64,000 nucleotides of DNA, taken from positions 1-64,000 of the forward strand of contig QPMI01000168.1 in assembly GCA_004431415.1 (NCBI GenBank), given 5' to 3'. The notes below the pieces were generated by a model. The model was given only the letters and a program-made list of their open reading frames with translations. It did not search any database and had not been told where the DNA came from. The DNA comes from Cyanophora paradoxa. Lineage: Eukaryota; Glaucocystophyceae; Cyanophorales; Cyanophoraceae. Positions within the stretch are counted from its first letter, which is position 1, and each line of letters begins with the position of its first letter. Below, in pieces: positions 19,540 through 29,400 of the stretch. A program made the translations under genes and the position numbers.

Positions 19540-21380
19540 CGCGCCTAAGGCGGCCCGAGCTCGCGGCCGAGTCGGCCTCGGGCCGGCCTCGAGGGCGCGG
19601 AGGACGGCTCCTGCTCCTCGGCCGCGGCCGCCCCGAGGCGTGCGAGTTTCGCCCGCCCGCGCCGCCTCCGGCCCGAGGAGCGCGCCCGCCCGCCCCGGCG
19701 GCTCGTCCCGTTGCGGCTCGTCCCGTTGCGCGGCCGCGGCGGGCCGGCGCCCTCCGCGCATGCGCAGGGAGGAAGGCTGCCGGCGGTGCCGGGCCAGACG
19801 CCCCGCTCTGCCGGCGGCGGCGCTGGGCGGCGCCTGCGGTGCCGGGCCCTGGGGCGCCTTTGGAGGGGCGCAATGGAGCGCCCCGGAGCCGCCGCGCCGG
19901 CTGCCGGCGCTGCCTGCGTACCCCCCCTCAGAGGAGGCGCAGGGCTCAAAGGGCTCGGAAAGGGAGGAAGCGGGGGGGGAGGGGGAGGGGAGGGGAGGGA
20001 GGGGGTACCTGTAGAGGAGGGCGGGGTAGGGGTCCCTTCTGCCCGGGGGTCGAGGGTCAGAGTTCGCGGGGAAGGGGGGGGGGGGGCGGGAACAGGGGGA
20101 GAGAGGGGGTACCCAAGCGAGGGGGATCGAGGGGGTACCCGCGCAGGGGGAGGGCCTTGGGGCGGAGGTGTACCCAGGACCCATCTCAACCTCGCTGGAG
20201 GGAGGGGGAGGAAGGAAGGCTCGGAAGGGGTACGAGAAGGCCTGGGCGGAGAGGTGGGAGGGCAGGGGGTACCCGAGAGCAGAGGTCCTAGTCGCGACGG
20301 AGGCATTGCGGCGCAGCCGTGGCGCGGCCGCGGAGCGGCTGCTCTCGCCCGCACGGCCCGAGAGGGTCCGGCCGCGGGAGGGAGGGAGGGTCCCGCGGGT
20401 GAAGGTCTGCGGTCTGCGCGAGCGCGCGGGAGTCGGCCTCGGGGCCGGCCTCGAGGGCGCGGAGGACGGCTCCTGCTCCTCGGCGACGGCCGCACCGAGG
20501 CGGCTGAGGCGGTTGGCGGGAGTCGGCCTCGAGTCGGTCTGCGCGAGAGCTCGGAAGCCGGCCTCGAGGGCGCGGGGCCCGGAGGGCGGCAGCGGCGCGG
20601 CCGACGGCGCGGCTCCTGCGCCCCGGCCGCGGCCGCCCGAGGCGTGCGAGTTCCGCCCGCGCGCGCCCGCGCCGCCTCCGGCCTCCGCCCGCCGAGGCGC
20701 GCGCTCGCCCGCCCCGCGTCGGCCCAGCGGCCCTCGGCGGCCTCCCGGCGGCTCGCCCCGTCGCGCGGCCGCGGCGGGCCGGCGCCCTCCGCGCAGGGAG
20801 GAAGGCCGCCGGTTCGGCCGGGCTTGGGCGCCCGGCTCTGCCGCCGGCGGCGCTGGGTGGATTCGAAGAGGCACACCGGAGCGCCCCGGAGCCGCCGCGC
20901 CGGCTGCCGGCGCCGCCTGCGTACCCCTCTCAGAGGAGGCGCAGGGCCCGGAGGGCTCGGAAAGGGAGGAAGAGGGAGGGGGGAAGGGGAGGGGGAGGGG
21001 GGGAGGGGGTACCTGTAGAGGAGGGCGGGGGTAGGGGTCCCTTCTGCCCGGGGGTCGAGGGTCAGAGTTCGCGGGGGAGGGGGAGGGGGGGTACCAAAGC
21101 GAGGGGGATCGAGGGGGGTACTCGCACAGGGGGAGGGCCTTGGGGCGGAGGTGTACCCGGGACCCATCTCCACCTCGCCGGAGGGAGGGCCGGGGGAGGA
21201 AGGAAGGCTCGGAAGGGGTACGAGAAGGCCTGGGCGGGGAGGTGGGAGGGCAGGGGGTACCCGAGAGCAGAGGTCCTAGTCGCGACGGAGGCATTGCGGC
21301 GCGGCTGCAGCGCAGCTGCGGCGCGGCTGCTCTCGCCCGCACGGCCCGAGAGGGTCCGGGAGGGGAGGTAGGGGTCGTCG
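19540..21380. repeat. Tandem duplication of an about 0.99-kb unit derived from armadillo-like gene exons
   Basis: Blocks at 19560-20400 and 20550-21390 align at an offset of about 987 bp; AGAGGTCCTAGTCGCGACGG, for example, is at 20281 and 21268. Each contains GGCCGGCCTCGAGGGCGCGGAG followed by a GGCTCCTGCTCCTCGG stretch, also found in related form at 26631-26700, where on the minus strand it encodes the VAALRALEAGPKA exon. Between them are C-rich minus-strand segments with repeated GTACCCCC that look like introns. Long frames on both strands here reflect composition. I treat the region as decayed exon copies downstream of the broken F-box gene. Confidence 0.65.
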
Positions 21381-21559
21381 CCGGGGCCCTCGGCGGGGAG
21401 GGCGCGCGGGCCTCCGGAGGCGCCGCCCGGGGCGGCCGACGGGCCCTCCCCGCCCCGCCGGCGCGAAGGGTCTCCCACTCCGGCGCCCCCGCGCCCGCCT
21501 CGGCCGTACGCCCGGTCTCGCTCCGGAGCTCGGGTGGGCGCCCCGCCGCGGCCGCGGCG

Positions 21560-21960
21560 CCGCCTGCGCGCCGCCTGCCCACGCCGCCTGCTCGCGCCGC
21601 CTGCTCCGGCCCACTTGCGAATGCGTCCGTTTGTTCCGCTGTCTCGCCACGCCGTTTGACGTGGTCTCCCGCCCTTGACACGCAGCTCGGCGCTCGGCCA
21701 TTTCGTCTCTTCGATCACTCGCCAGCACTGCCTGCGCATGCGATCCGCGCATATGCATCGTCAGCGGTGCGGCGCGCTGCAGCTGCGCCGGCGGCAGCGG
21801 CGAGCGCAGCGGCGGAGCAGCAGCAGCAGACCCGCACATGCCGCGCAGGGCCAGCTCGTTTTCAAGCCGAGCGCTTTAAACACGTCGATGTCGCAAATCT
21901 CCGCATCCGGCAGCGCTGCGATCGTCCCTGTCGCGGCTGCTCATTCCGAGGCAGTCGCCA
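21560..21960 (-). pseudogene. F-box/LRR copy 2, N-terminal fragment
   Basis: On the minus strand about 21935-21855 reads IAALPDAEICDIDVFKALGL and KTSWP, matching the F-box of the gene at 61709. A second piece, about 21725-21620, reads CWRVIEETKWPSAELRVKGG, matching exon 2 (RWRRVIEETEWPSVELRV). The first piece has an in-frame TGA just upstream and no ATG, and the LRR part is missing, replaced by the duplicated armadillo-like DNA. Upstream sequence 21960-22075 matches the divergent promoter at 61435-61555, so the segment was copied together with its promoter. Confidence 0.75.
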
Positions 21961-22126
21961 AGAACCCCGAAGCGTGCGTACCCCGGCCGAGGAGCGGGCT
22001 GAGCGGGCCTGGCTTTCCCGTTGCTTCCGTTGGCGTGATAGCGCGCTAACCGCCTCCAAACGTTAGCTACGTTCAGGTACGGCGAGCGAAAGCCGCGTAG
22101 GCCGCGCCGCTGAAGCCCTCGAGGTC

Positions 22127-22513
22127 GGCATGGCGATGGAGCCGAGGGAGAGCCCAGGACCCGCAGTAGCTCTCGTCAGCGCTGAGTTCGGGGCGGCTGC
22201 TCCGATAGCTGCGCATGCGGAAAACCAGCGGCAATTGCAGCGCATTCGCTTCGTCGTGGCTGACGTGCCGGGGGTCACGGAGCTGCTTCCGAACGAGATT
22301 GAAAAATGGGCCTCGCTCCGCAACCAGCGCGTGCTGCAAGCTAGCTACGCCCCGGATGCCTCGCGGCCCGGCGAGCGCATGACAATCGACGCCAGCGCGT
22401 TCGAAACCTATCGATGGCAGGCGAACGTCGTGTACGACCTCCAGCTGGAAGGTCCGCCTTCCCGACGAGCGCTCCGGATCGATATCCGGCCGCGTCGCCG
22501 CTGCGCATGCTGA
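22127..22513 (+). CDS. Hypothetical protein, about 128 aa, single exon
   Basis: ATG 22127 or 22133 opens a frame (MAMEPRESPGPAVALVSAEF) ending at TGA 22511-22513. Its middle (RIRFVVADVPGVTELLPNEI, then WASLRNQRVLQASYAP) has balanced composition unlike shadow frames here, and it ends in an Arg/Cys tail. No family recognised. It lies where the METTL23-like gene would sit relative to the copied F-box promoter but has no similarity to it, so it may be an unrelated gene using that promoter. Confidence 0.45.
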   Translation, partial: GMAMEPRESPGPAVALVSAEFGAAAPIAAHAENQRQLQRIRFVVADVPGVTELLPNEIEKWASLRNQRVLQASYAPDASRPGERMTIDASAFETYRWQANVVYDLQLEGPPSRRALRIDIRPRRRCAC

Positions 22514-22647
22514 CGCTTGCTTTCGCATGCGCAGATCGATGGTGCCTTGCCACTCGCTGCGTTTACGGGCTCGCATCGGTCGCGTTCTGACTCGAGCTTC
22601 CTTGCTCGCGCACAGGTCTCTCTTGCAGTGGCTGTCTCGCGACTCCG

Positions 22648-24442
22648 ATGCACGGGTTCGACATCGATATTGTGCTCCTCGCCCTCACGCTCCTCCCTCT
22701 GACTCTCGCGCAGGACGCGCTCGGCGCTCTGCGGAGGCAGGTGGACGCGCTCGCGCGGGCGCTGGAGGAGGAACGCGAGGAGCGGCGGCGGGCGGCCGCG
22801 GCGCTCGAGGCGGCGCTGCGCGAGGCGGAGGCGCGGCGGGCGGCCGCCGCAGACGAGGCGGGCGGCCGCGTCGCGGGGCTCGAGCAGCAGCTACATGAGG
22901 CTCTGGCGGCGGCGGCGGCGGCGGCGGCGCAGGAGCGCGCCGAGGAGGTCGAGCGGCGGCTGCGCGGGGAGCTGGCGGAGCAGCGGCGGGCGGCGGAGGG
23001 CGCCCTAGAGCTCGCCGCCGCGGCGGCGGAGGAGCGGGCGAGGCGCCTCTCGGACGAGCTCGCCAACCTCGTGCGCCCCTTCCACGCCGCGCCCGCCCCT
23101 CGAGCTCGTCGCGACTCGCGGCCCGGGGGCGGGCGGCGCAGCGGGCGGAGCTCCAGAGGGACGCGGCGGGGCGGGCGGATGCGGCGGGGCAGCTCGAGGC
23201 GCGGCTCCGGGCGCTGGAGGCGCGGCTCGACGAGCTGCGGCGGGAGATGGAGGAGCAGGTCCGGCCCCACTCCGCCCCGCCCGCACCCCTCGCCCCGCCC
23301 CTCACGTCGGCGCAGAAGCGGCTGTACGAGGAGGAGATGCGGAGACGGGAGGCGGAGGCGGAGGCGCTGCGGGCGCGGCTGGAGGCGGAGACGGAGGCGC
23401 GGCGGCGGGAGCGGGAGGAGGGGCGGGCGCGCCTCGAGGAGGAGCGCCGCCGCTCCGAAGAGGAGCGCCGCCGCCGGTGCCTTCCCCGGCCCCCTCGCCG
23501 CCCGCCCACCGCCCCCGCGGCACGACCCGCCCGCAGGGACGAGGAGGCGGCGCAGCTGCGGGCGATGGTCGAGGCGCTGCGCACGGGGAGCGCCGCCAAG
23601 CGCGAGGAGGTCCGGACCCCCATCCGCCTCTCGCCCATCCCCCTGCCTTCTGAGGGTGCGGGCGGGCGCAGGCGGAGCTGGAGCGGCGGGCGAATCAGGA
23701 GGCGGAGCGGCGGGCGAGGGAGGAGCAGGCGGCCGAGATGCTCGCCCGCGTCGAGGAGCAGGTGCCCGCGCCCGCCCGCGACTCGGGCCGCCCGGCTAGT
23801 GCAGCTTCGCCCGGCTCACTCTCCCTGCGCGCAGGACCGCAAGATCCAAGAGATGGCGGCGCGCCTGCACCGCGCGAACAGCGTTGAGCCGCCGCCCCCG
23901 GGGCTCGTCAAGCCGGCCTCCCCCGGGAGCTTCCGGCGCGTGCCGAGCCGGGAGAGTCTAGAGGAGGAGGCAGCGGCGGCCCTTGAGCGGGTCAAAGACG
24001 TCGGCAAGCGTGTTGGCGACAACCTTGACGGCCTGGTGCGTCCCCGGCCCCTGCCTCCCGCTTCGCTCTCGTCCGCAGGGCTGACGCCGCCGCCAGCTGG
24101 AGCGAATCTTCCAGAAGAGCGTGGAGGTGAGCGAGCGGCGGAGGACGATACCTCCGCGCAGCGGCAGCGCCACGCGGCGCGACCCGTCCCCCGCCCTCGC
24201 CCCGCGGCCGGGCCGGGGCCCGTCTTCTGGAGGTGCAGAAGGAGACGCTCGAAGCGCCTCCAAGGCGGAGCTCGTTCGGCAGCGGGTGGTGCCAGAGTCA
24301 CCGCGCGCGCGGCTTGGCGGCTTGGCGGCAGCGGGTGGTGCCAGAGGCACCCCGCGCGCGTCGGCGGGCGGCAGCGAAGACACCGCGCGCGCTTCGACGG
24401 GCGTGTCTTCGGCTGGGGGCGGAGACGGAGAGCATTAATTGA
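22648..24442 (+). CDS. Long coiled-coil protein, multi-exon
   Basis: Exons of strongly heptad-like sequence are joined by C-rich introns: from 22710 (DALGALRRQVDALARALEEE and onward, to about 23085), about 23165-23470 (EEMRRREAEAEALRARLEAE), 23538-23610 (RDEEAAQLRAMVEALRTG), about 23670-23765 (AEMLARVEEQ), 23836-24035 (DRKIQEMAARLHRANSVEPP, then ALERVKDVGKRVGDNLDGL) and about 24085-24126 (RRQLERIFQKSVE). A last piece ends at TAA 24440-24442. An ATG at 22648 would give MHGFDIDIVLLALTLLPLTL, which looks like a signal peptide, but the same bases also make a pyrimidine tract and CGCAG acceptor before DALGAL, so the true start is open. The coiled coil is myosin-tail or cytoskeletal-scaffold like; no specific family recognised. 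Confidence 0.6.
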
Positions 24443-25341
24443 TTGTCGAGATAAAAAGTTCGCACAAGTTAGCCAACTCCCAAAGTTAATGCGGGAAAGT
24501 TAAAGTTAATGAAGCCGAGGCCCAGTGGCGTGTAGGAATATTTAATAGCTTTTGCCTGAACGTACTCTTGGCTTTTGCCTGTGGGAAGTTCACTCAGGAA
24601 AGGAATAGCTTTGAACGTACTCTTTAACGTATGCGGATTTCGGGCCCCCGAAAGGGCGGCCGGGGGGGGGGGGGTACGCAAAGTGAGCGCCGCCGGAGGC
24701 GAGAAGCATGCATGCGCATATGCATATGATGCTCACAGAGGTAGCTAGCACCGGACCGGCCGCGGAGGGTTAACGTACGCGTTCTCCCGCGACGTCAGCG
24801 TCGTGCCCGCGCTCTCTTTACTCTGTCGTCCTGGCCCCTCTCCTATTAATCCACCGATTAATCGGGGGCCTGGGGCGCAGGTGAAGAGGAGGCGGGAGGC
24901 GGAGGGGGAGGAGGAGGAGCGGGAGAGCGGTGGCAAGGGAGGGCGGCGGACTGCGGGACTTTCCACTTCAAGGGCTCATGAGGGATGGAGGAGTTGATCA
25001 AGGGGTGGGCGCGTGGGACTGGCTACGTATACGGCTACGGCGACGTCAGCGTCGGGCCGCGGCCGGGGTCATCTCTTGGCCATAGAGACCGCCGGGCCGG
25101 CCCCGCAAGCGTTCATGATCAGCGGCTTGCCCCGCGTCGCCCTTGCATCGACGCCGCCCCGCTGGGGCCTGGGCGTGCTGGCAGCCCACAGCCTCTGGCA
25201 CGTCAAGGCTTGAATAATATTAATTGAATACCGGAATTCCAAGGGCTCCAAACTGATCATGAAGGGTTAGGTGCGTGCACGGCTGCCCGACCCGGACGAG
25301 AACTTTGGCAGTAGCGAAAACGAAAAATGGGACGATAGTAG

Positions 25342-25373
<32 letters not shown>

Positions 25374-25620
25374 ACAGGGAGGGAGCGGTTGCCGGCCCCG
25401 CCCGGAGCCAACCCGCGCAGGAGGGCCGAAGGGGTGGAGGGGCAAACCACTGGGCCAGGTGCGTGGCCGGGGCCGGGAAGGGGAGAACCGCAGCCAGCGG
25501 GGTACTCGAAGGTACCGTGTGAACATAACTTGAGACGGGGAGGAGCAGACCCGGATACGGGTACCGGCGGGATCTTCAGGGCCGGATCGCTCGCCGGTGC
25601 GGCCGGCCTCGGCCCGCTCG
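24443..25620. other. Spacer, no gene assigned; 30-base G run
   Basis: It contains ACGTCAGCGTCG twice (24793 and 25043), GCATATGCATATG at 24716, and a G homopolymer of about 30 at 25341-25370. No exon with family support. Confidence 0.45.
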
Positions 25621-25689
25621 ACGTGCTTCGCCGCTGCGGGGTACCGTGAGATCGGCTGCGGGGGGGGGGGGGGCGAAGGGGGGGTACGC

Positions 25690-26980
25690 ACGGAGAGAGC
25701 GGAGGGCGCGGAGGGCGGAGCGGGCGAGCGGGCGGAGGAGGGGTACGCCCTCGAGGGAGCGCGCGGCCTCGCGGAGGGTTGATCGATTTGCATTAGCACA
25801 TCCATACAACAATGAAGTCGTAACGTCGACCATACCCTCACTGAAAACAGTATCCAGGAAGAGAATATGAGGACTCTCGCGTGCTGTGAGCGGCCTCGCG
25901 GAGGGGGGCGGGGGGCGCCGGCGGCCGGGGCGGGGCGGGCCCCGCGGCGACGGCCCTCAGCGCCTCGTGCACGTCGGGCCGGCGCAGGCACGCCGGCTCC
26001 TCGAAGTCTGTACACCCCCGGGCGGGCCCCTCGGTCAGATGAGAGGGATACGGGCGCGAGGGCGCGGGGGCGGACCGAGGGCGTAGGCGTGGAGGACGCG
26101 GGCGGCTGCGAGGAGGAGGCGGCGGCGGCCCTCTGAGGCCTCGTCCCCGGGCCGCCGCGGCGCCAGCGCCCGCCCCCGCCCCGCCGCCGCCGCCGCAGCG
26201 GAGCCGGGGCGGGTGCCGGGGCGGGGCCGAGGCCCGGGGGCGGCGGGGCGGCGGCGCTGGCGGGGCGCTTGGGCGGCGGGGGCGCCTCGAGGGCCGCCGG
26301 AGCGACGAAGACGCGCGCGGCGATGTCGGCGGCCGGCAGCAGCTCGCGCCGCAGCTCGTCGGCCCCCGGCGAGAGGGCGCCGGCGGCCGCCGCCCACGCG
26401 TAGATCCCCAGGCTCGAGAGCTCGAGGTCGCGGCTCGAGACGAGGCCGTAGAGGGCGCAGACGCCGCCCGCACGCCACAGCGCCTCCGCGAAGGCTTCTG
26501 GAACGCGCGCGGCGTGAGAAAGGAGTGCAGGTGAGCGCGGGCGCCGCTGGGAGGGCACCGGGGCTGGCGGTCTCGGCGCCCATCTGTGCGAGCGCGCGGG
26601 CGGCCCCGCGCACCGCATCGCTCTCGGTGGCCTTGGGGCCGGCCTCGAGGGCGCGGAGCGCGGCGACGGCGCGGCCGACGACACGGCCCTGCTCCTCGGC
26701 CTCCGCGAAGGGAGGGCGCGGGGGCGGCGGGGCGGCCCCTGTGCCCCGCCGGGCCGACCGCCGGGCCCGCTCGCCCCGCGTCGACCCGGCGGCCCTTCCG
26801 GCGGCTCGCCCCGTCGCGCGGCCGCGGCGGGCCGGCGCCCTGGGCGCCCGGAGGCGCGCGCCCGCCGGCTCCGCGTCGACCGGTTCGGCCCGGCGCCCTC
26901 CGCCCCGGGAGGAGGGCCTCCGCGCCTCCGCGTCCGCGTCCGACCCGCCCTCCGCGCCGCGGGCAAGCTTAAGGCCGCGG
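25690..26980 (-). CDS. Armadillo-like helical repeat protein, partial model
   Basis: Minus-strand exons are about 26730-26530 (VVGRAVAALRALEAGPKATE, AVRGAARALAQMGAETASPG), 26512-26230 (VPEAFAEALWRAGGVCALYG, LVSSRDLELSSLGIYAWAAA, ELRRELLPAADIAARVF), about 26160-26050 (RRRLLLAAARVLHAYALG), 26028-25945 (EEPACLRRPDVHEALRAVAA) and about 25795-25755 (STLREAARSLEG, donor GTACCCC). GA.ALV.L..S.D.E....A..AL-like helix pairs suggest armadillo or HEAT repeats, a protein-binding scaffold. The 5' end and stop are not identified. Exon sequence recurs in decayed form at 19.5-21.4 kb. The 25.2-27 kb open frame is only partly coding. Confidence 0.5.
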
Positions 26981-28405
26981 GTGCGGCGCCTCGGGCCAGG
27001 AGGGCGCCTCGCTCTGCCGCCGGCCTTGCCGCACCTTCGGAGAGGCGCCCGGCGCCGCCTGCGCACGCCCCCCAAAAGCGGCTCAGGGCTAGGAAGGGAG
27101 GAGGGAGGAGGGGGGTACCTGGGGAGGAGGGCGGGGGGTAGGGGCTCCCTTCTTCCCGGGGGGCGAGGGTCAGAGAAGGAGAGAGGAGGAGAAAGAGTAC
27201 GCACGGGGGAAGAGGAAGGGGGTACCCAAATGAAGGGAGCCGTGCCGTCTAGGGTACCCTTGGGAAGGAGAGGGGGTACCTTCACGGGAGTGCGGGGGTC
27301 GGAGGTGGTCAAACGGGCGAGTTCAAGATAAAAAACGGGTACCTGGGGAAAAGATAGGTACCCGATCAAAGAACATCGCGCCCTGTAATCGACGCCGCCT
27401 GCGTACCCCCCTTTCAGGGCTCGGAGGGCTTGAAAAGGGAGGAGGGAGGAGGGGGGCTACCTTGTCCATCGTGCAGGTCTTGGGGCGGAGGGTACATCTC
27501 CTCCCGAGCAGCTGTACCCGCCCAACGCACTGGAGGGGGGGGGAGGAAGGAAGGCTCAGAGGGCGTACAGGGAATAAAACGAGAGGGGAGGAAGGGGGAA
27601 TAGAGAGGCGAAAAGTGCGGAAGGCTCCCGTCGAGGGCGAAGAGGTCATACTAAAGGGGGAAGGGATGCTCGAAGGGGGGTACCAGGAGAAGGAAGGAAA
27701 TATTGGAGGTAAAGGGGTACTCAAGAGCAAAATGGCGCCAGCGGTCCGCCCCCTAAGCCGGTGCTGAGACCCGAAGCCAGCGGCGGGGTACAAGCGTGAG
27801 GGAGCCGGGACTCGCACGTGAGCCGGCGACTGCCGAGCGGCCGGGGGTGTCGACTGGCACTGTGCGGCTGCCGCCGCCCCGGGCTCGCCGCCAGCCGAGT
27901 AGGGCCCGTTCTGCGCAGGAGGGGCGGGGTGAGGGATTGGAGCTCGAGACGGAGAGACAGGCGGGTACGAGATGAGAAAGAGCTCGTGGAGGGAGGAGGA
28001 TGGAGGGCGGGAGGGCAGGGGGGGGGGGGGGGGGGAGGGGAGGGGGGCGGGAAGGATGGGCTATAACGTGGTGGAGTAGAGGGGGAAGGGAGAGAGAGGA
28101 AGGGGTGTGACGGGTACAGGAAAGGTGAAGATGAAGAAAGGGGGCAGGGAGGGCGGGTAGCCAAAGCGGTAGGCGGGAGCCGTGAAACGAAAAGGAGGGT
28201 ACTTCGAATTCGGGGACCGGGGTAGAGGCAAGGAAGGAGGGCGGGAAAGAGAGCAAGGGGTACGCACACGGGGGTACGCGGCCGGCCTCGCGCCCCCCCC
28301 GCCACCTCCGCCCCGCCTCGTGGGAAGCCGGCAGTGCCCGGTCGGCCCTGCGCGGCAGGCCGCGCGCTGGCCGCGGCGCGGCGCGCCGACCGGAGGCGGA
28401 GGGGG

Positions 28406-28441
<36 letters not shown>

Positions 28442-28660
28442 CGCGGGGCGGAGGGGACGGCCCAAAGCCGAAGCGGCGCCGGGGCGGGGGCGGGGGGAAG
28501 GGGGGGGAGGGGGGGCGGAGGCTGAAGGAGAGAACGAGAGGGAGGGGAAGGGGCTAGCAGGGGAGGAGAGCGGAGGCGGAGGCGGGGCGGTTGAAGGGGG
28601 AAGGGGGGGAGGGGTTGGGGGGGGGGGGGGGGAAGAAGATGGGGAGAGGCGGCCGGCGCG
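26981..28660. other. Low-complexity stretch, no gene assigned; 41-base G run
   Basis: It holds repeated GGGGGTACC segments (C-rich GTACCCCC introns if read on the minus strand), a G run of 41-43 at 28398-28441, and shorter G runs at 28018 and 28616. It may contain 5' exons of the armadillo-like gene, but none could be fixed. Confidence 0.4.
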
Positions 28661-29400
28661 GCTCGGCGCGGCGCGGCGGGAGAGGTGCGGCCGCCGGCGT
28701 GGCGGGAGAGGGGCGGCCGCTGGGCTCGGCGGGAGAGGGGCGGCCGCCGGGCGCGGCGGGAGAGGGCGGCCGCCGGGCGCGGCGGGAGAGGGGCGGCCGC
28801 CGGGCGCGGCGGGAGAGGGCGGCCGCTGGGCTCGGCGGGAGAGGGGCGGCCGCGGGCGTGGCGGGAGAGGGGCGGCCGCCGGGCGCGGCGGGAGAGGGGC
28901 GGCCGCCGGGCGCGGCGGGAGAGGGGCGGCCGCTGGGCTCGGCGGGAGAGGGGCGGCCGCCGGGCGCGGCGGGAGAGGGGCGGCCGCCGGGCGCGGCGGG
29001 AGAGGGGCGGCGCCGGGCGGCGGGAGGGGCGGCCGCCGGGCGCGGCGGAGAGGGGCGGCCGCCGGGCGCGGCGGGAGAGGGCGGCCGCCGGGCGCGGCGG
29101 GAGGGGCGGCCGCCGGGCGCGGCGGGAGAGGGGCGGCCGCTGGGCTCGGCGGGAGAGGGGCGGCCGCGGGCGCGGCGGGAGGGGCGGCCGCCGGGCGCGG
29201 CGGAGAGGGCGGCCGCCGGCGCGGCGGGAGAGGGGCGGCCGCTGGGCTCGGCGGAGAGGGGCGGCCGCGGGCGCGGCGGGAGAGGGGCGGCCGCCGGGCG
29301 CGGCGGGAGAGGGGCGGCCGCCGGGCGTGGCGGGAGAGGGGCGGCCGCCGGGCGCGGCGGGAGAGGGGCGGCCGCCGGGCGCGGCGGGAGAGGGCGGCGA
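28660..29400. repeat. 27-bp minisatellite, about 27 copies
   Basis: The unit is GCGGCCGCCGGGCGCGGCGG plus GAGAGGG. Variants carry CTGGGCTC or CGGGCGTG, and some units are 23-26 bp. It reads as a 9-residue repeat in each of three frames on both strands, so no frame is favoured. Higher-order order is visible: the CTGGGCTC variant recurs every few units. Confidence 0.92.

Noticed and set aside
19519-21681. 720-codon minus-strand frame
   Set aside because: It runs through C-rich intron-like segments with repeated GTACCCCC and through a tandem duplication. It is compositional, not one protein.
22648-22710. Firm signal peptide for the coiled-coil gene
   Set aside because: The hydrophobic codons coincide with a pyrimidine tract and CGCAG acceptor; either reading is possible, so no claim is made.
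25257-26966. 569-codon minus-strand frame taken as one exon
   Set aside because: Only parts (for example VPEAFAEALWRAGG) look like protein; the rest reads through introns and poly-G/C.
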